Origin: Clostridiales bacterium
Lineage (GTDB): Bacteria > Bacillota > Clostridia > Oscillospirales > Oscillospiraceae
DNA length: 64,000 bases
Direction: 5' to 3'
NCBI GenBank assembly: GCA_022774865.1
Contig: JALFLH010000024.1
Coordinates: 21,136 to 85,135 of the forward strand
A program made the position numbers and the translations under genes. Shown piece by piece: positions 16,031 through 24,456 of the stretch (position 1 is the stretch's first letter; each line of letters begins with the position of its first letter). The notes under the pieces are model-generated. The model did no database searches. It was not told the DNA's origin and saw only the letters and a program-made list of their open reading frames with translations.

Positions 16031-19000
16031 AAGGCTGACACCCCAACAGAAAGAGGCGGTGCAGAACCGGGGCGGCAGGCTGCTGGTTTCGGCGGCCGCC
16101 GGTTCCGGAAAGACAAAGGTGCTGGTTGACCGGCTGCTGGGCTATCTGACGGACGATGCCGATCCGGCCAATCTGGACGATTTCCTGATGATTACATATA
16201 CCAAGGCGGCAGCCGCCGAGCTGCGGGGGAAAATCGCTGCCAAACTGACGGAGGCCATTGCTGCTCAGCCCGAAAACCGCCATTTGCAGCATCAGATGCA
16301 GCGCCTGTTCCTGACGAAGATTTCCACCGTTCATGGGTTCTGCGGGGACCTGCTGCGGGAATTTGCCTACCGGCTGGATCTGCCCGCCGATTTCCGGGTG
16401 GCGGATGAAAATGAATGCCGGGAAATCCGGGAGGAGGTTCTGGCCGACCTGCTGGACAGGGCGTATGCGGCAGCGGAGGACGGGGGAGACTTCCGTGCGT
16501 TTGTGGACAGTCAGGGGCTGGGCCGGGACGACCGGCTGGTGTGCGACATCGTACTGAAGGTCTATGACGCGGCGCGCTGCCATCTGAACCCGGAGGACTG
16601 GCTTCAGGGCTGCCTGACCGATGCGGCGGCGGACGAATCCTGCGATGCGGCCCAAACCCGCTGGGGAAGCTATTTGATAAACAGCCTGCATAATTGTCTG
16701 GACGGCCAGATTGCCGTACTGCGCCGCTGCGCGGAAGCGGCGGAGCATTCCGCGGGCATGGAAAAGGCCGCTGTCAATTTGCGGGACACATTGCACCAGT
16801 TGGAGTTCCTCCGGGCAAGCCGGTGTTGGGACGAGGTGGTGACCCGGAAGAACATCGACTACGGACGGCTGACATTCCCCCGCAGGGGAGCGGATGAGAC
16901 GCTGGCCGGGCAGATCAAGGCCTGCCGCAATGCCTGCAAAAAGAATGTGGAAAAAGCAACCCGGAGCTTTGCGGACGACGCAGCACAGGTTCTGCACGAC
17001 CTGCGCCAGTCCTCCGCCGGTGTGCGGGGTCTGATCGATCTGGTGCGTCGGTTCGGGCAGGAATATGACCGCGTCAAGCGCAGCCGCCGCTGCCTGGATT
17101 TCGGCGATCTGGAGCACAAAACGCTGGATCTGCTGCTGGGCGTCCGGCGGAGCGGCCCTACCGCCGCCGCGGCAGAGATCGGCGCGCGGTTCCGGGAAAT
17201 CATGGTGGACGAGTACCAGGACTCCAACGGTGTGCAGGACGCGATTTTCTCCGCCCTGACGGCGAGAAAACAGAACTGCTTTCTCGTGGGCGATGTGAAG
17301 CAGTCCATATACCAGTTCCGTTTGGCGGACCCGGGAATCTTTCTTCAAAAATACCATGCCTTTGCGCCTGCGGCAGAAGCCCGTCCGGGCGAGGGACGAA
17401 AGGTATTGCTCAGCGCCAATTTCCGTTCCGGCGCAGAGGTGATCTCCGCCGTGAACGATGTGTTTGCCAGTTGTATGAGTCAGGCTGTGGGCGGACTGGA
17501 CTATGGGGAAGGGGAAATGCTGCGGGAGGGAGTTGCGCACACGCCCCTGCCGGAGCCTGCGGTGGAGCTGTACGGCATTGCGGTCCGGGAGGATACCTAT
17601 GCCGAGGAAGCCGCCTTTACCGCCCGGCGCATCCGGGAAATGCTCCGCACCGGCACGCTGATCCGGGACGGCGGGCAGCTTCGCCCCGTGCAGGCGGAGG
17701 ATATCGTCATATTGCTCCGTTCCCCCGGCTCCATGGGCGCCCGGTTTCAGCAGGCGCTGGAGGCCGAGGGAATCCGCTGCACTTCCGGCGGCGGTACGGA
17801 TCTGCTTCAGACGGAGGAGATCGGAACCCTGCGCTGCATTTTGCAGACCATTGCCAATCCGCGGCAGGACATTCCGTTGATTGGTGCGCTTGCAAGCCCG
17901 GTATTCGGCTTTACCGCCGATGATCTGGCTGCTTTCCGCGCCAGACAGAAGCGTGGCAGCGTCTACGATGCGCTGTGCGCCGACGGCAGTCCCAAGGCAA
18001 AAGCCTTTCTGGAAACCCTCCACGTGCTGCGCAAGGAAGCCCGGATGAATACCATAGCCCAGTTGATCGAGTCGATTTTCACACTGACCCGGATGGACAG
18101 CATCTACGCGGCCATGGACGGAGGTCAGGCAAAGGCGGCAAATTTGCAGACCTTTTACCAGGTGGCGGCGGATTATGAGTCCACCGCCCGCCGGGAGCTG
18201 GGACAGTTTCTGGAATATCTGGACATGATGGAGCAGAAGGGGCTGGTGACGGCGGGGGAAAACACTTCTGCCGGGTGCGTCAGCATCATGAGTATCCACA
18301 AGTCCAAGGGACTGGAATTCCCGGTGGTGTTTCTGTGCGGACTGAGCCGGGAATTCAACCGGGAAAGCCTGCGTGCCCAGGTGCTCTGCGATCAGGAGCT
18401 GGGACTGGGACTTTCCGTGGCGGACACGGAAAAACGGGTGCGCTATCCCGCCATTTCCAGACGGGCCATCGCGGCCAAAGCCGGCGCGGAGAGCCTGTCC
18501 GAGGAAATGCGGGTGCTGTACGTGGCCATGACCCGGGCCAGAGACCGGCTGGTGATGACCTACGCGTCCCGGAACCTGCAGGGGGATCTGGAGGATCTGG
18601 CGCTGCGGATGGATTTCAGCGGTACGAAACTGCTGGCGGCGGACGCGGTCTGCCCCGGTGAATGGGTTCTGCTCAGCGCCCTGCGCCGCACCGAGGCGGG
18701 GGAGCTTCACAATCTGGGCGGCAGACCGGCGCAGACGGAAAGCGGCGGATACCCGTGGCTGATCCGGGTGGCAGAGGCGCCGGAAACACAGGAAAAGACT
18801 TCCCTACTGGCCGAGGGACCCACCCCCCTGCCCGCCGGCACGGAGGAACGGCTCCATGCCGCACTGGGGTTCCACTATGCCCATTCCGCGGCGACCATGG
18901 CGCCCTCCAAGCAGACGGCCACCCAGCGCAAAGGACGCGAAAAGGATCTGGAAGCGGCTGAGGATACGAAGGAGCCGCCGGAGATTCAAAGAAGCTGGCG

Positions 19001-19535
19001 ACGCCCGGCCTTCCGCGGGGAGCAGAAGCAGGGAACGAAGTACGGCAGCGCCATGCACGTCGCGCTGCAATTCATCCGCTATGAAGCCTGTACCGACCCG
19101 GCGGCGGTACGGCGTGAGATCGACCGGCTGGTATCCCGGGGAGCGCTGACCCAGGAGCAGGGGAGCCTTGTCGACTGCAAAGCCATTGCCCGTTTTTTTG
19201 ATACGGATTTGGGGAAAAAGCTGCGAACGGGAGCATCCTGCCTGCGGGAGTTCAAGTTTTCCATTCTGGATGACGGCAGCCACTACGGCGACGGACTGGA
19301 AGAAGAATCGGTGCTGCTGCAGGGCGTAGTGGACTGTGCGCTGCTGGAGCCAGACGGAATCACCGTTGTGGATTTCAAGACCGATTATGTAACGGAGGAA
19401 ACCCTTTCCGGTGTGGTAGAGCGCTATCGCCCTCAGTTGGAAACCTATGCCCATGCGCTGAGCCGTATCTATCAGACAAAGGTCAAAGCGGCCTGCCTTT
19501 ATTTCTTTCATCTGAATCGGTTTGAAGTGATCTGA
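16023..19535 (+). CDS. addA: helicase-exonuclease AddAB, AddA subunit
   Basis: This is a 1170-residue UvrD-like helicase with a RecB-type nuclease. The Q-motif LTPQQKEAVQNRGG is followed by Walker A AAAGSGKTK (GSGKT 27-31). Walker B is MVDEYQDSNGVQD near residue 395. Later SIHKSKGLEFPVVF and EEMRVLYVAMTRARDRL are helicase motifs V-VI. The C-terminal nuclease site has D1117 and K1119 in VVDFKTD. AddA unwinds and degrades DNA ends until Chi, together with AddB. It is encoded last in the two-gene unit; a hairpin (CGCAAAG-GCT-CTTTGCG) follows its stop. Confidence 0.95.
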   Translation: MAERLTPQQKEAVQNRGGRLLVSAAAGSGKTKVLVDRLLGYLTDDADPANLDDFLMITYTKAAAAELRGKIAAKLTEAIAAQPENRHLQHQMQRLFLTKISTVHGFCGDLLREFAYRLDLPADFRVADENECREIREEVLADLLDRAYAAAEDGGDFRAFVDSQGLGRDDRLVCDIVLKVYDAARCHLNPEDWLQGCLTDAAADESCDAAQTRWGSYLINSLHNCLDGQIAVLRRCAEAAEHSAGMEKAAVNLRDTLHQLEFLRASRCWDEVVTRKNIDYGRLTFPRRGADETLAGQIKACRNACKKNVEKATRSFADDAAQVLHDLRQSSAGVRGLIDLVRRFGQEYDRVKRSRRCLDFGDLEHKTLDLLLGVRRSGPTAAAAEIGARFREIMVDEYQDSNGVQDAIFSALTARKQNCFLVGDVKQSIYQFRLADPGIFLQKYHAFAPAAEARPGEGRKVLLSANFRSGAEVISAVNDVFASCMSQAVGGLDYGEGEMLREGVAHTPLPEPAVELYGIAVREDTYAEEAAFTARRIREMLRTGTLIRDGGQLRPVQAEDIVILLRSPGSMGARFQQALEAEGIRCTSGGGTDLLQTEEIGTLRCILQTIANPRQDIPLIGALASPVFGFTADDLAAFRARQKRGSVYDALCADGSPKAKAFLETLHVLRKEARMNTIAQLIESIFTLTRMDSIYAAMDGGQAKAANLQTFYQVAADYESTARRELGQFLEYLDMMEQKGLVTAGENTSAGCVSIMSIHKSKGLEFPVVFLCGLSREFNRESLRAQVLCDQELGLGLSVADTEKRVRYPAISRRAIAAKAGAESLSEEMRVLYVAMTRARDRLVMTYASRNLQGDLEDLALRMDFSGTKLLAADAVCPGEWVLLSALRRTEAGELHNLGGRPAQTESGGYPWLIRVAEAPETQEKTSLLAEGPTPLPAGTEERLHAALGFHYAHSAATMAPSKQTATQRKGREKDLEAAEDTKEPPEIQRSWRRPAFRGEQKQGTKYGSAMHVALQFIRYEACTDPAAVRREIDRLVSRGALTQEQGSLVDCKAIARFFDTDLGKKLRTGASCLREFKFSILDDGSHYGDGLEEESVLLQGVVDCALLEPDGITVVDFKTDYVTEETLSGVVERYRPQLETYAHALSRIYQTKVKAACLYFFHLNRFEVI

Positions 19536-19596
19536 GCCGCGCAAAGGCTCTTTGCGTGACAATTTGCCGTTCTTGTGATGGGCTGAGGTGAGCGCC

Positions 19597-19674
19597 ATGC
19601 GGAATATCGGGAAGAATATCAGACAGCTTCGGATTCAAAAGAAGATGACCCAGGAGGAACTGGCGGATACGTAA
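19597..19674 (+). pseudogene. truncated XRE-type helix-turn-helix fragment
   Basis: ATG 19597, behind GAGGTGA, encodes only 25 residues: RNIGKNIRQLRIQKKMTQEE then LADT and a TAA stop. This is the standard first two helices of a Cro/CI-like domain, cut before the recognition helix. A terminator hairpin begins 3 nt later, so the remainder is deleted rather than frameshifted. It cannot fold as a repressor. It may be a relic, or a very short peptide still translated from a good ribosome-binding site. Confidence 0.6.
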
Positions 19675-19677
19675 TCC

Positions 19678-19707
19678 GGGACGCCCGCTGCTGCGGGCGT
19701 CCCTTTT
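19678..19707 (+). terminator. intrinsic terminator after the XRE fragment
   Basis: GGGACGCCCGC-TGCT-GCGGGCGTCCC followed by TTTT; an 11-bp perfect stem. Confidence 0.85.
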
Positions 19708-19710
19708 AGG

Positions 19711-19857
19711 TCAGCGGCAGTTTTTGTTCTGGCTGTTGCTCTGATTGCTGTTCTGATTGTTGTTCTGGGTATTCTGGGTGTTCTGCTGGCCGTTGTTCTG
19801 ATTGCTGTTCTGCTTCTGCTGGGTATTCTGGGTGTTGTTCTGTTTGTTGTTATTCAT
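19711..19857 (-). CDS. Asn/Gln-rich low-complexity small protein
   Basis: ATG 19857 lies behind a strong CGGAGGAAC site and encodes 48 residues. Of these, 20 are Asn and 13 are Gln, interrupted by Thr, Ser and Lys; the chain ends NKNCR. Short NTQNTQ-like units repeat. It has no hydrophobic segment or signal peptide. It is the last gene behind spoVAD-spoVAE, 62 bp beyond the spoVAE stop. A sporulation role (coat or core structural protein) is therefore a guess from position. Other possibilities are a neutral repeat-derived ORF or a phase-separating protein. Confidence 0.6.
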   Translation of the reverse strand: MNNNKQNNTQNTQQKQNSNQNNGQQNTQNTQNNNQNSNQSNSQNKNCR

Positions 19858-19919
19858 TGTAAGTTCCTCCGATTTATAGGTTCTCGCGGTTTTTCCGCGT
19901 CCATAGTTTAACCTGCTTT

Positions 19920-20276
19920 TCAAGATTTATCCTTGGGTTTGAAAATCAGACTGGCCAGCAGCCCCGCAGTCACCGCCACGGTGATGCCTCCGGCGGTGGC
20001 CTTCAGTCCCCCGGTGAAGATGCCGAGAAACCCGTTCTCGGTGACGGCCTCCTTGACGCCTTTGGCCAGATTATAGCCGAAGCCGGTCAGTGGCACCGAG
20101 GCGCCGGCACCGGCGAATTCCACCAACGGTTTGTAAACGCCCACTGCGCCCAGCACCACCCCGGCTACCACATAGCCCACCAGAATGCGTGCGGGCGTCA
20201 GTTTTGTCTTGTCAATGAGAATCTGGCCGATCAGACACAGCAGCCCGCCCACCAGAAATGCTTTCAGATAGTCCAT
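19920..20276 (-). CDS. spoVAE: stage V sporulation protein AE
   Basis: This is a 118-residue membrane protein with ATG 20276, one nt after the spoVAD stop. Residues KAFLVGGLLCLIGQILIDKTKLTPARILVGYVVAG and a central GFGYNLAKGVKEAV, with a final hydrophobic helix, match SpoVAE (the AEb form). The SpoVA complex in the forespore inner membrane moves dipicolinic acid and Ca2+ into the spore and releases it at germination. The usual partner spoVAC is not in this window. Confidence 0.93.
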   Translation of the reverse strand: MDYLKAFLVGGLLCLIGQILIDKTKLTPARILVGYVVAGVVLGAVGVYKPLVEFAGAGASVPLTGFGYNLAKGVKEAVTENGFLGIFTGGLKATAGGITVAVTAGLLASLIFKPKDKS

Positions 20277-20277
20277 G

Positions 20278-21297
20278 TCAGTCCCTCCCGGTGATGATGG
20301 AAACCGCGTGGCAGATGCCGGGAACCGGCAGCCCCTGCTGGGTGGAGGTGGGGGAAAGCAGCGCCCCGGTACCGCAGAACAGAATCCGCTTCAGTTTTCC
20401 TTCGTTGAGCTGATTGAGAAGATAACCGCAGAGCGTCACGGCACTGCAGCCGCAGCCGGAGCCGCCGGCATGAACGTCCTGTGTCTGCTGGTCGAAAATC
20501 ATGGTGCCACAGTCGGCCAGCTTCCCACCCAGAGCCAGTTCCTCCCGTTTGCTCAGCTCCAGCAGAAGCTCCTTGCCGATCTGTCCCAGATCGCCGGTGA
20601 CGATCAGATCAAAGTCCTCCGGCGTGCGGTTCAGGTCGTTCATATGAGCCCGTATGGTCTGAAATGCAGCAGGCGCCATACCTGCTCCCATATTGTTGGC
20701 ATCCTTGACACCAAGATCGGTCACGGTTCCAATGGTGCAGGCTTCTATCCGGGGCCCGGTGCCGGACACGCTGACCAATGCAGCCCCGGAACCGGTCACC
20801 GTCCACTGGGCAGTGGGCGTCCGCTGCCCGCCATAGCCCAGCGGAAAGCGGTACTGCCGTTCCGAGGAGGCAAAATGGGAGGAGGTCATGGCGACCACCC
20901 GATCCGCAAAGCCGCCGCTCACGGCCATTGCGGCCACGAGGAGACTCTCCGCCATCGTGGAGCAGGCGCCATAAAGACCCAGGTGGGGAATGTTCAGATT
21001 GCGCAGGCTGAATGACGAACCGATGCACTGATTCAGCAGATCTCCGGACAAAACAAGATCAAAATCCGTCATTTTCATATTCGCCTTTTTGGCCAGCGTG
21101 TCCAGTGCAAGCTGCTGCATCTGCTTTTCCGCCTGTTCCCAGGTCTTCTGCCCGAAGCAGGTATCCTGTGAAGTCAAATCGAAGCTGTGCGCCAACGGGC
21201 CTTCCGCCTCTTTCTTTCCGGCGATGCTTGCCCATGCGCTGATCACCGGGAGCTGGGGAAGGACAAAACTCTGCTTCCCGCGCTTGTTGATAGCCAA
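20278..21297 (-). CDS. spoVAD: stage V sporulation protein AD
   Basis: This is a 339-residue protein of thiolase/KAS-III fold without the catalytic Cys function. TTG 21297 is chosen because GAGGGTG lies 6 nt upstream and the protein then begins AINKRGKQSFVLPQLPV. It shows GLYGACSTMAESLLVAAMAV, GYGGQRTPTAQWTVTGSGA and a C-terminal GSGCGCSAVTLCGYLLNQL, all SpoVAD landmarks. SpoVAD binds dipicolinic acid and faces the outer leaflet of the spore inner membrane. A sigma-F/G-type promoter lies just upstream. Confidence 0.93.
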   Translation of the reverse strand: MAINKRGKQSFVLPQLPVISAWASIAGKKEAEGPLAHSFDLTSQDTCFGQKTWEQAEKQMQQLALDTLAKKANMKMTDFDLVLSGDLLNQCIGSSFSLRNLNIPHLGLYGACSTMAESLLVAAMAVSGGFADRVVAMTSSHFASSERQYRFPLGYGGQRTPTAQWTVTGSGAALVSVSGTGPRIEACTIGTVTDLGVKDANNMGAGMAPAAFQTIRAHMNDLNRTPEDFDLIVTGDLGQIGKELLLELSKREELALGGKLADCGTMIFDQQTQDVHAGGSGCGCSAVTLCGYLLNQLNEGKLKRILFCGTGALLSPTSTQQGLPVPGICHAVSIITGRD

Positions 21298-21327
21298 AGA
21301 AACACCCTCTTCATGTGGATTTGCACT

Positions 21328-21357
21328 TAGTATGCGCAGAATCCGCCCGGCTATGAA
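21328..21357 (-). promoter_or_regulatory. sigma-F/sigma-G-type promoter of spoVAD
   Basis: Reading the minus strand: TTCATA (21357-21352), 17 nt, CATACTA (21334-21328). The -10 box is an exact match to the CATNNTA forespore pattern known from Bacillus. The start codon is 31 nt downstream of it. Confidence 0.65.
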
Positions 21358-21364
21358 GCGACAC

Positions 21365-21392
21365 TTGAAAAACTGACAAAAAAGGGTATAAT
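21365..21392 (+). promoter_or_regulatory. sigma-A promoter of the GNAT gene
   Basis: TTGAAA, 16 nt, TATAAT. The transcript would start at about 21399, which favours ATG 21419 over earlier candidate starts. Confidence 0.75.
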
Positions 21393-21418
21393 GTGTGAAA
21401 AACATGGGGGTAATTACA

Positions 21419-21949
21419 ATGGAGCAACGAATGGTCCGGCCGGCGGTGCAGGCCGATCTGAACCGTATTCTGAAGATATATGCCGGCGCCCGGCGTTTTA
21501 TGCGGCAGACCGGAAATCCGACCCAGTGGCCGGAAACCTATCCGGCCCGTTCGCTTCTGGAAGAGGATCTGGCGGACGGCAGGCTGTTCGTCATTGCGGA
21601 GGAGGAGCGGATACATGGGGTTTTTGCGTTTGCCATTGGCCCGGACCGAACCTATGCGGTAATCGAGGATGGGACATGGCACAGCGAACGCCCATACGGT
21701 GTGATTCACCGCATTGCAGGCGACGGAAGCGGCGGCATCTTTGAAACGTGCCTGAATTTCTGCCGGGGGAAATGCGATTATCTGCGCATCGACACCCATG
21801 AGAATAACAAGGTGATGCGGCACGTAGTTGGCAAGGCCGGGTTCCGGCGCTGCGGGATAATCTACACAGACAACGGGACACCCCGCATTGCGTTCGACTG
21901 GCTGGAACCGGACGGAAAGGAAACAAAAAAACAGGGCGACCTCTTTTGA
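21419..21949 (+). CDS. GNAT family N-acetyltransferase
   Basis: This is a 176-residue protein starting at ATG 21419, with GGGGGT 8 nt upstream. RPAVQADLNRILKIYAGAR is a typical GNAT first helix. LFVIAEEERIHGVFAF gives beta-strands, and YLRIDTHENNKVMRHVVGKAGFRRCGI is the acetyl-CoA-dependent C-terminal half seen in clostridial GNATs that keep HXXN. The substrate is unknown. The stop codon sits in a hairpin shared with the minus-strand neighbour. Confidence 0.85.
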   Translation: MEQRMVRPAVQADLNRILKIYAGARRFMRQTGNPTQWPETYPARSLLEEDLADGRLFVIAEEERIHGVFAFAIGPDRTYAVIEDGTWHSERPYGVIHRIAGDGSGGIFETCLNFCRGKCDYLRIDTHENNKVMRHVVGKAGFRRCGIIYTDNGTPRIAFDWLEPDGKETKKQGDLF

Positions 21950-21963
21950 AGAGGTCGCCCTGT
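21924..21963 (-). terminator. terminator for the SH3/NlpC gene (reads from the minus strand)
   Basis: ACAGGGCGACCTCTT pairs with AAGAGGTCGCCCTGT around TTG. On the minus strand it is followed by a run of seven T. It overlaps the 3' end of the GNAT coding sequence. Confidence 0.88.
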
Positions 21964-21974
21964 TCAAATGTCAG

Positions 21975-23546
21975 TTATGCAAACCGGACAGCACCGTAAT
22001 AGTGGTTGACATAATAATCGGAGTAGAGGTTTGCGTAGGACACGACTTCACCGGAGTGAGGCGCGTGAATGAACTTTCCATCGCCGACATAGATGCCAAC
22101 GTGGGAGATGCCGGATTTATATGTATTCTGGAAGAACACAACGTCGCCGGGCTGAAGCTGGGATTTCGCGACCGGGGTGCCCTGCTGATACATGGTGGCC
22201 AGCGTCCGGGAAACGGAGATGCCACAGGAGCGAAGGACATAGTATACAAAGCCGGAGCAGTCAAAACCGCTGGGAGAGGTGCCGCCCCACACATAGGGTA
22301 CACCCAGATATTTTTTCGCGGTTTCTACGATCTGGCTGCCGCTGGCGGAGGAGCCGGTGTGGGAGGAGTTCCCGGTATTTCCGTTCAGAGCTGCCGCGCT
22401 AACCGGAGTGCCGGTGGAGACACCACCCCGGAAGAACAGGGGGGACTTGGAAGATGCCTTGTTTTCGTAGGGAATCTCGGTCAGATCCAGAAAGTCGCTG
22501 CGGATATAGCAGACGTTTTCGCCGTAAATGACCTTGTACCAGCCGTTGTTGATGCCAACGATGTAGGCTTTGGCACCCTTGGATGCGGTGGCAACCACAT
22601 TGTTGGAGGTGCCCGCGCCGCTGCGCAGATTCACCGCATTGGCATTGACCTTACCGTAACCAAGTTCAACGTTTTCACTGGTTTTTACGTTCAGATAATT
22701 GCCGTGCATATAACCCTCTTTCAGGTTATAGATGACTTTGTACCACTCGCCGACCTTTTCCAGTACCACAACAACCTCCCCCTTGGCGGCGGTGGCCAGA
22801 ATCTTGGAACTGGTGTTGGCTTCAGCGCGCATCCGCAGATTGGAGCCGGTTACAAACGCAACGCCGTATTTGATGCCGTTGGAAGTGGCGGTGGAAGTGC
22901 CGGAAGAGGCATTGTTTTCCGTACTGCTGCCGGAATTGGAGGAGCCGGCAGAGGCGGAAGATCCATTCAGTGCGCTGGCGCTGGGGGCGACGCCGGTGGA
23001 TTTGCCGCCCTTGAAGAACAGGGGAGACTTGGAAGAGGCCTGATTCTCATAGGGAACTTCGGTCAGATCCAGATAATCGCTGCGAATGTAGCAGATGTTC
23101 TCGCCGTAGATAACCTTGTACCAGCCGTTGTTTACACCGATAATGTAGGCCTGATCTCCCTTATTGCCCTGAGCGACGGTTTTGCTGGACGTGCCCGCAC
23201 CGCTGCGCAGATTTACGGAACTTCCGTTGATCACACCGTAGCCCAGCTCCACATTTTCCGTGGTTTTCACATCCAGATAATCGCTGTGCATATAGCCTTC
23301 CTGCAGGTTGTAGCTGACTTGATACCAGTCGCCCTGCTTGCCCAAAACCACCACAACCTCGCCCCGGGAGGCGGTGTCCACAATTTTGGAGCTGGTGTTG
23401 GGCTCGCTGCGCAGCCGCAGGCTGGAAGCATCCACACAGGCAACGCCTGTGATCACACTGCCCTTGGCAAAGGCGGTCATGGGAATGGCGGCGAAAATCA
23501 GAACCACCGCCAGAATGAAACTGAATAATCGAGTAGAGACTTTCAT
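21975..23546 (-). CDS. secreted SH3-repeat NlpC/P60 peptidoglycan hydrolase
   Basis: This is a 523-residue exported enzyme with ATG 23546 behind GGAGGG. Residues 1-27 are a signal peptide (FILAVVLIFAAIPMTAFA). There are four bacterial SH3 domains in two pairs, 35-165 and 228-360, each pair followed by a near-identical SKSPLFF linker and a Ser/Gly-rich spacer. The NlpC/P60 domain occupies 405-523 with Cys430 in GFDCSGF, His482 in SHVGIYVG and His494. It should cleave gamma-D-Glu-diaminopimelate bonds in stem peptides; the SH3 domains bind the wall. The paired repeats look like a duplication inside the gene. Confidence 0.95.
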   Translation of the reverse strand: MKVSTRLFSFILAVVLIFAAIPMTAFAKGSVITGVACVDASSLRLRSEPNTSSKIVDTASRGEVVVVLGKQGDWYQVSYNLQEGYMHSDYLDVKTTENVELGYGVINGSSVNLRSGAGTSSKTVAQGNKGDQAYIIGVNNGWYKVIYGENICYIRSDYLDLTEVPYENQASSKSPLFFKGGKSTGVAPSASALNGSSASAGSSNSGSSTENNASSGTSTATSNGIKYGVAFVTGSNLRMRAEANTSSKILATAAKGEVVVVLEKVGEWYKVIYNLKEGYMHGNYLNVKTSENVELGYGKVNANAVNLRSGAGTSNNVVATASKGAKAYIVGINNGWYKVIYGENVCYIRSDFLDLTEIPYENKASSKSPLFFRGGVSTGTPVSAAALNGNTGNSSHTGSSASGSQIVETAKKYLGVPYVWGGTSPSGFDCSGFVYYVLRSCGISVSRTLATMYQQGTPVAKSQLQPGDVVFFQNTYKSGISHVGIYVGDGKFIHAPHSGEVVSYANLYSDYYVNHYYGAVRFA

Positions 23547-23579
23547 ACGATACCCTCCGTCTTACTGTCTATGGGATAA

Positions 23580-23870
23580 TTACTTGCCTGCCAGAGCCCG
23601 TTCCAGCCATACACTGCCGAAATCCAGGGCGGTGTAGAGGCCGTCTTTTTCACTCTTTTTCACAATCCGGTCGCGGCTCTTTGCGGCGGGATCGGTGAGC
23701 TGAAGCTGAACAGAAACCCGGGATGCCACGTCGATGCCGTTGACCTGCCTGGTCTCCAGAATCTGGAGCATCACGATGTGAGAGTCAGCCATGGAACCAT
23801 AATAAATCAGGTTGTCCTTCCGCATAAGAGGACGGCCTTTATATTTCAAAACTTCATTTTCTTCAGCCAT
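23580..23870 (-). CDS. conserved hypothetical protein of Clostridia
   Basis: This is a 96-residue protein with ATG 23870 behind TTGGAGGT. It opens AEENEVLKYKGRPLMRKDN and continues with IYYGSMADSHIVMLQIL and a C-terminal SEKDGLYTALDFGSVWLERA. No signal peptide or membrane segment. I recall similar KYKGRPL/IYYG proteins in other Clostridia without a known function. It has its own consensus promoter and lies upstream of the SH3/NlpC gene with a 33-bp gap. Nothing in the sequence gives a function. Confidence 0.75.
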   Translation of the reverse strand: MAEENEVLKYKGRPLMRKDNLIYYGSMADSHIVMLQILETRQVNGIDVASRVSVQLQLTDPAAKSRDRIVKKSEKDGLYTALDFGSVWLERALAGK

Positions 23871-23889
23871 GGGGAAACCTCCAAGGAAA

Positions 23890-23928
23890 TTGTAATGGAA
23901 TTGTAACACATTGTAACGAATAAGTCAA
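23890..23928 (-). promoter_or_regulatory. promoter of the 96-residue gene with three phased TTGTAA repeats
   Basis: On the minus strand: TTGACT (23928-23923), 17 nt, TACAAT (23905-23900). TTGTAA occurs on the plus strand at 23890, 23901 and 23911, about one helical turn apart, across and around the -10 box. Confidence 0.65.
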
Positions 23929-24071
23929 CCGCCTTTTTCAAAAAAAGACAAAATGGAAACAAATCCCTGCGCGTTATTTCATCCGAAAAGGGAAAAACGA
24001 AAATTGTAAGACGGAGGGAGTATGAAATTGACAAGGTGCATGGGCAGGCCTTTGGCTGCCGCTGAAATAGA

Positions 24072-24101
24072 AAGAGGCTTTTGCCGTGGCAAAAGCCTCT
24101 T
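24072..24101 (-). terminator. terminator after ireB
   Basis: AAGAGGCTTTTGC and GCAAAAGCCTCTT form a 13-bp stem around a four-nt loop, 8 bp beyond the ireB stop; TCTTTC follows on the minus strand. Confidence 0.8.
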
Positions 24102-24108
24102 GGCGGTT

Positions 24109-24360
24109 TTACTCGCTGACAGACAGGTAAGCCCGAACCAATTCCTGCATCAGTTCATCCCTGTCCAACTTGCAGATCATGCTGCGGGCATTGTTGTAGT
24201 TGGTGATATATGTGGGGTCTTCCGTAAGCAGATAGCCGACAATCTGATTGATGGGATTATATCCTTTTTCATTCAGAGCGTCGAACACACTCCGGAGAAT
24301 CCGCCGCATATTGTCCTTATCATCACCGGGTACGGTGAATTTAATGGTATTTTCCGTCAT
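24109..24360 (-). CDS. ireB: IreB family regulatory protein (DUF965)
   Basis: This is an 83-residue cytoplasmic protein; ATG 24360 lies behind AAGGAGG. The family core is intact: [28 protein letters not shown] and [19 protein letters not shown]. In Enterococcus, IreB is phosphorylated by the Ser/Thr kinase IreK and affects cephalosporin resistance. Neither kinase nor phosphatase is in this window. It has its own promoter and terminator, so it is a single-gene unit. Confidence 0.9.
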   Translation of the reverse strand: MTENTIKFTVPGDDKDNMRRILRSVFDALNEKGYNPINQIVGYLLTEDPTYITNYNNARSMICKLDRDELMQELVRAYLSVSE

Positions 24361-24393
24361 GGGATCGACCTCCTTCAACCATGGAATATAGAT

Positions 24394-24422
24394 ATTATAT
24401 CCCAAACGTTGGTGGGTGTAAA
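24394..24422 (-). promoter_or_regulatory. sigma-A promoter of ireB
   Basis: TTTACA (24422-24417), 17 nt, TATAAT (24399-24394), read on the minus strand. Confidence 0.78.
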
Positions 24423-24456
24423 GCCCTGCAATGGAAAATTTTCTGTGAATTTGGGG

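Noticed and set aside
15603..18710. 1035-codon minus-strand frame over addB/addA
   Set aside because: Antisense shadow of two clear helicase-nuclease genes, with no recognisable content.
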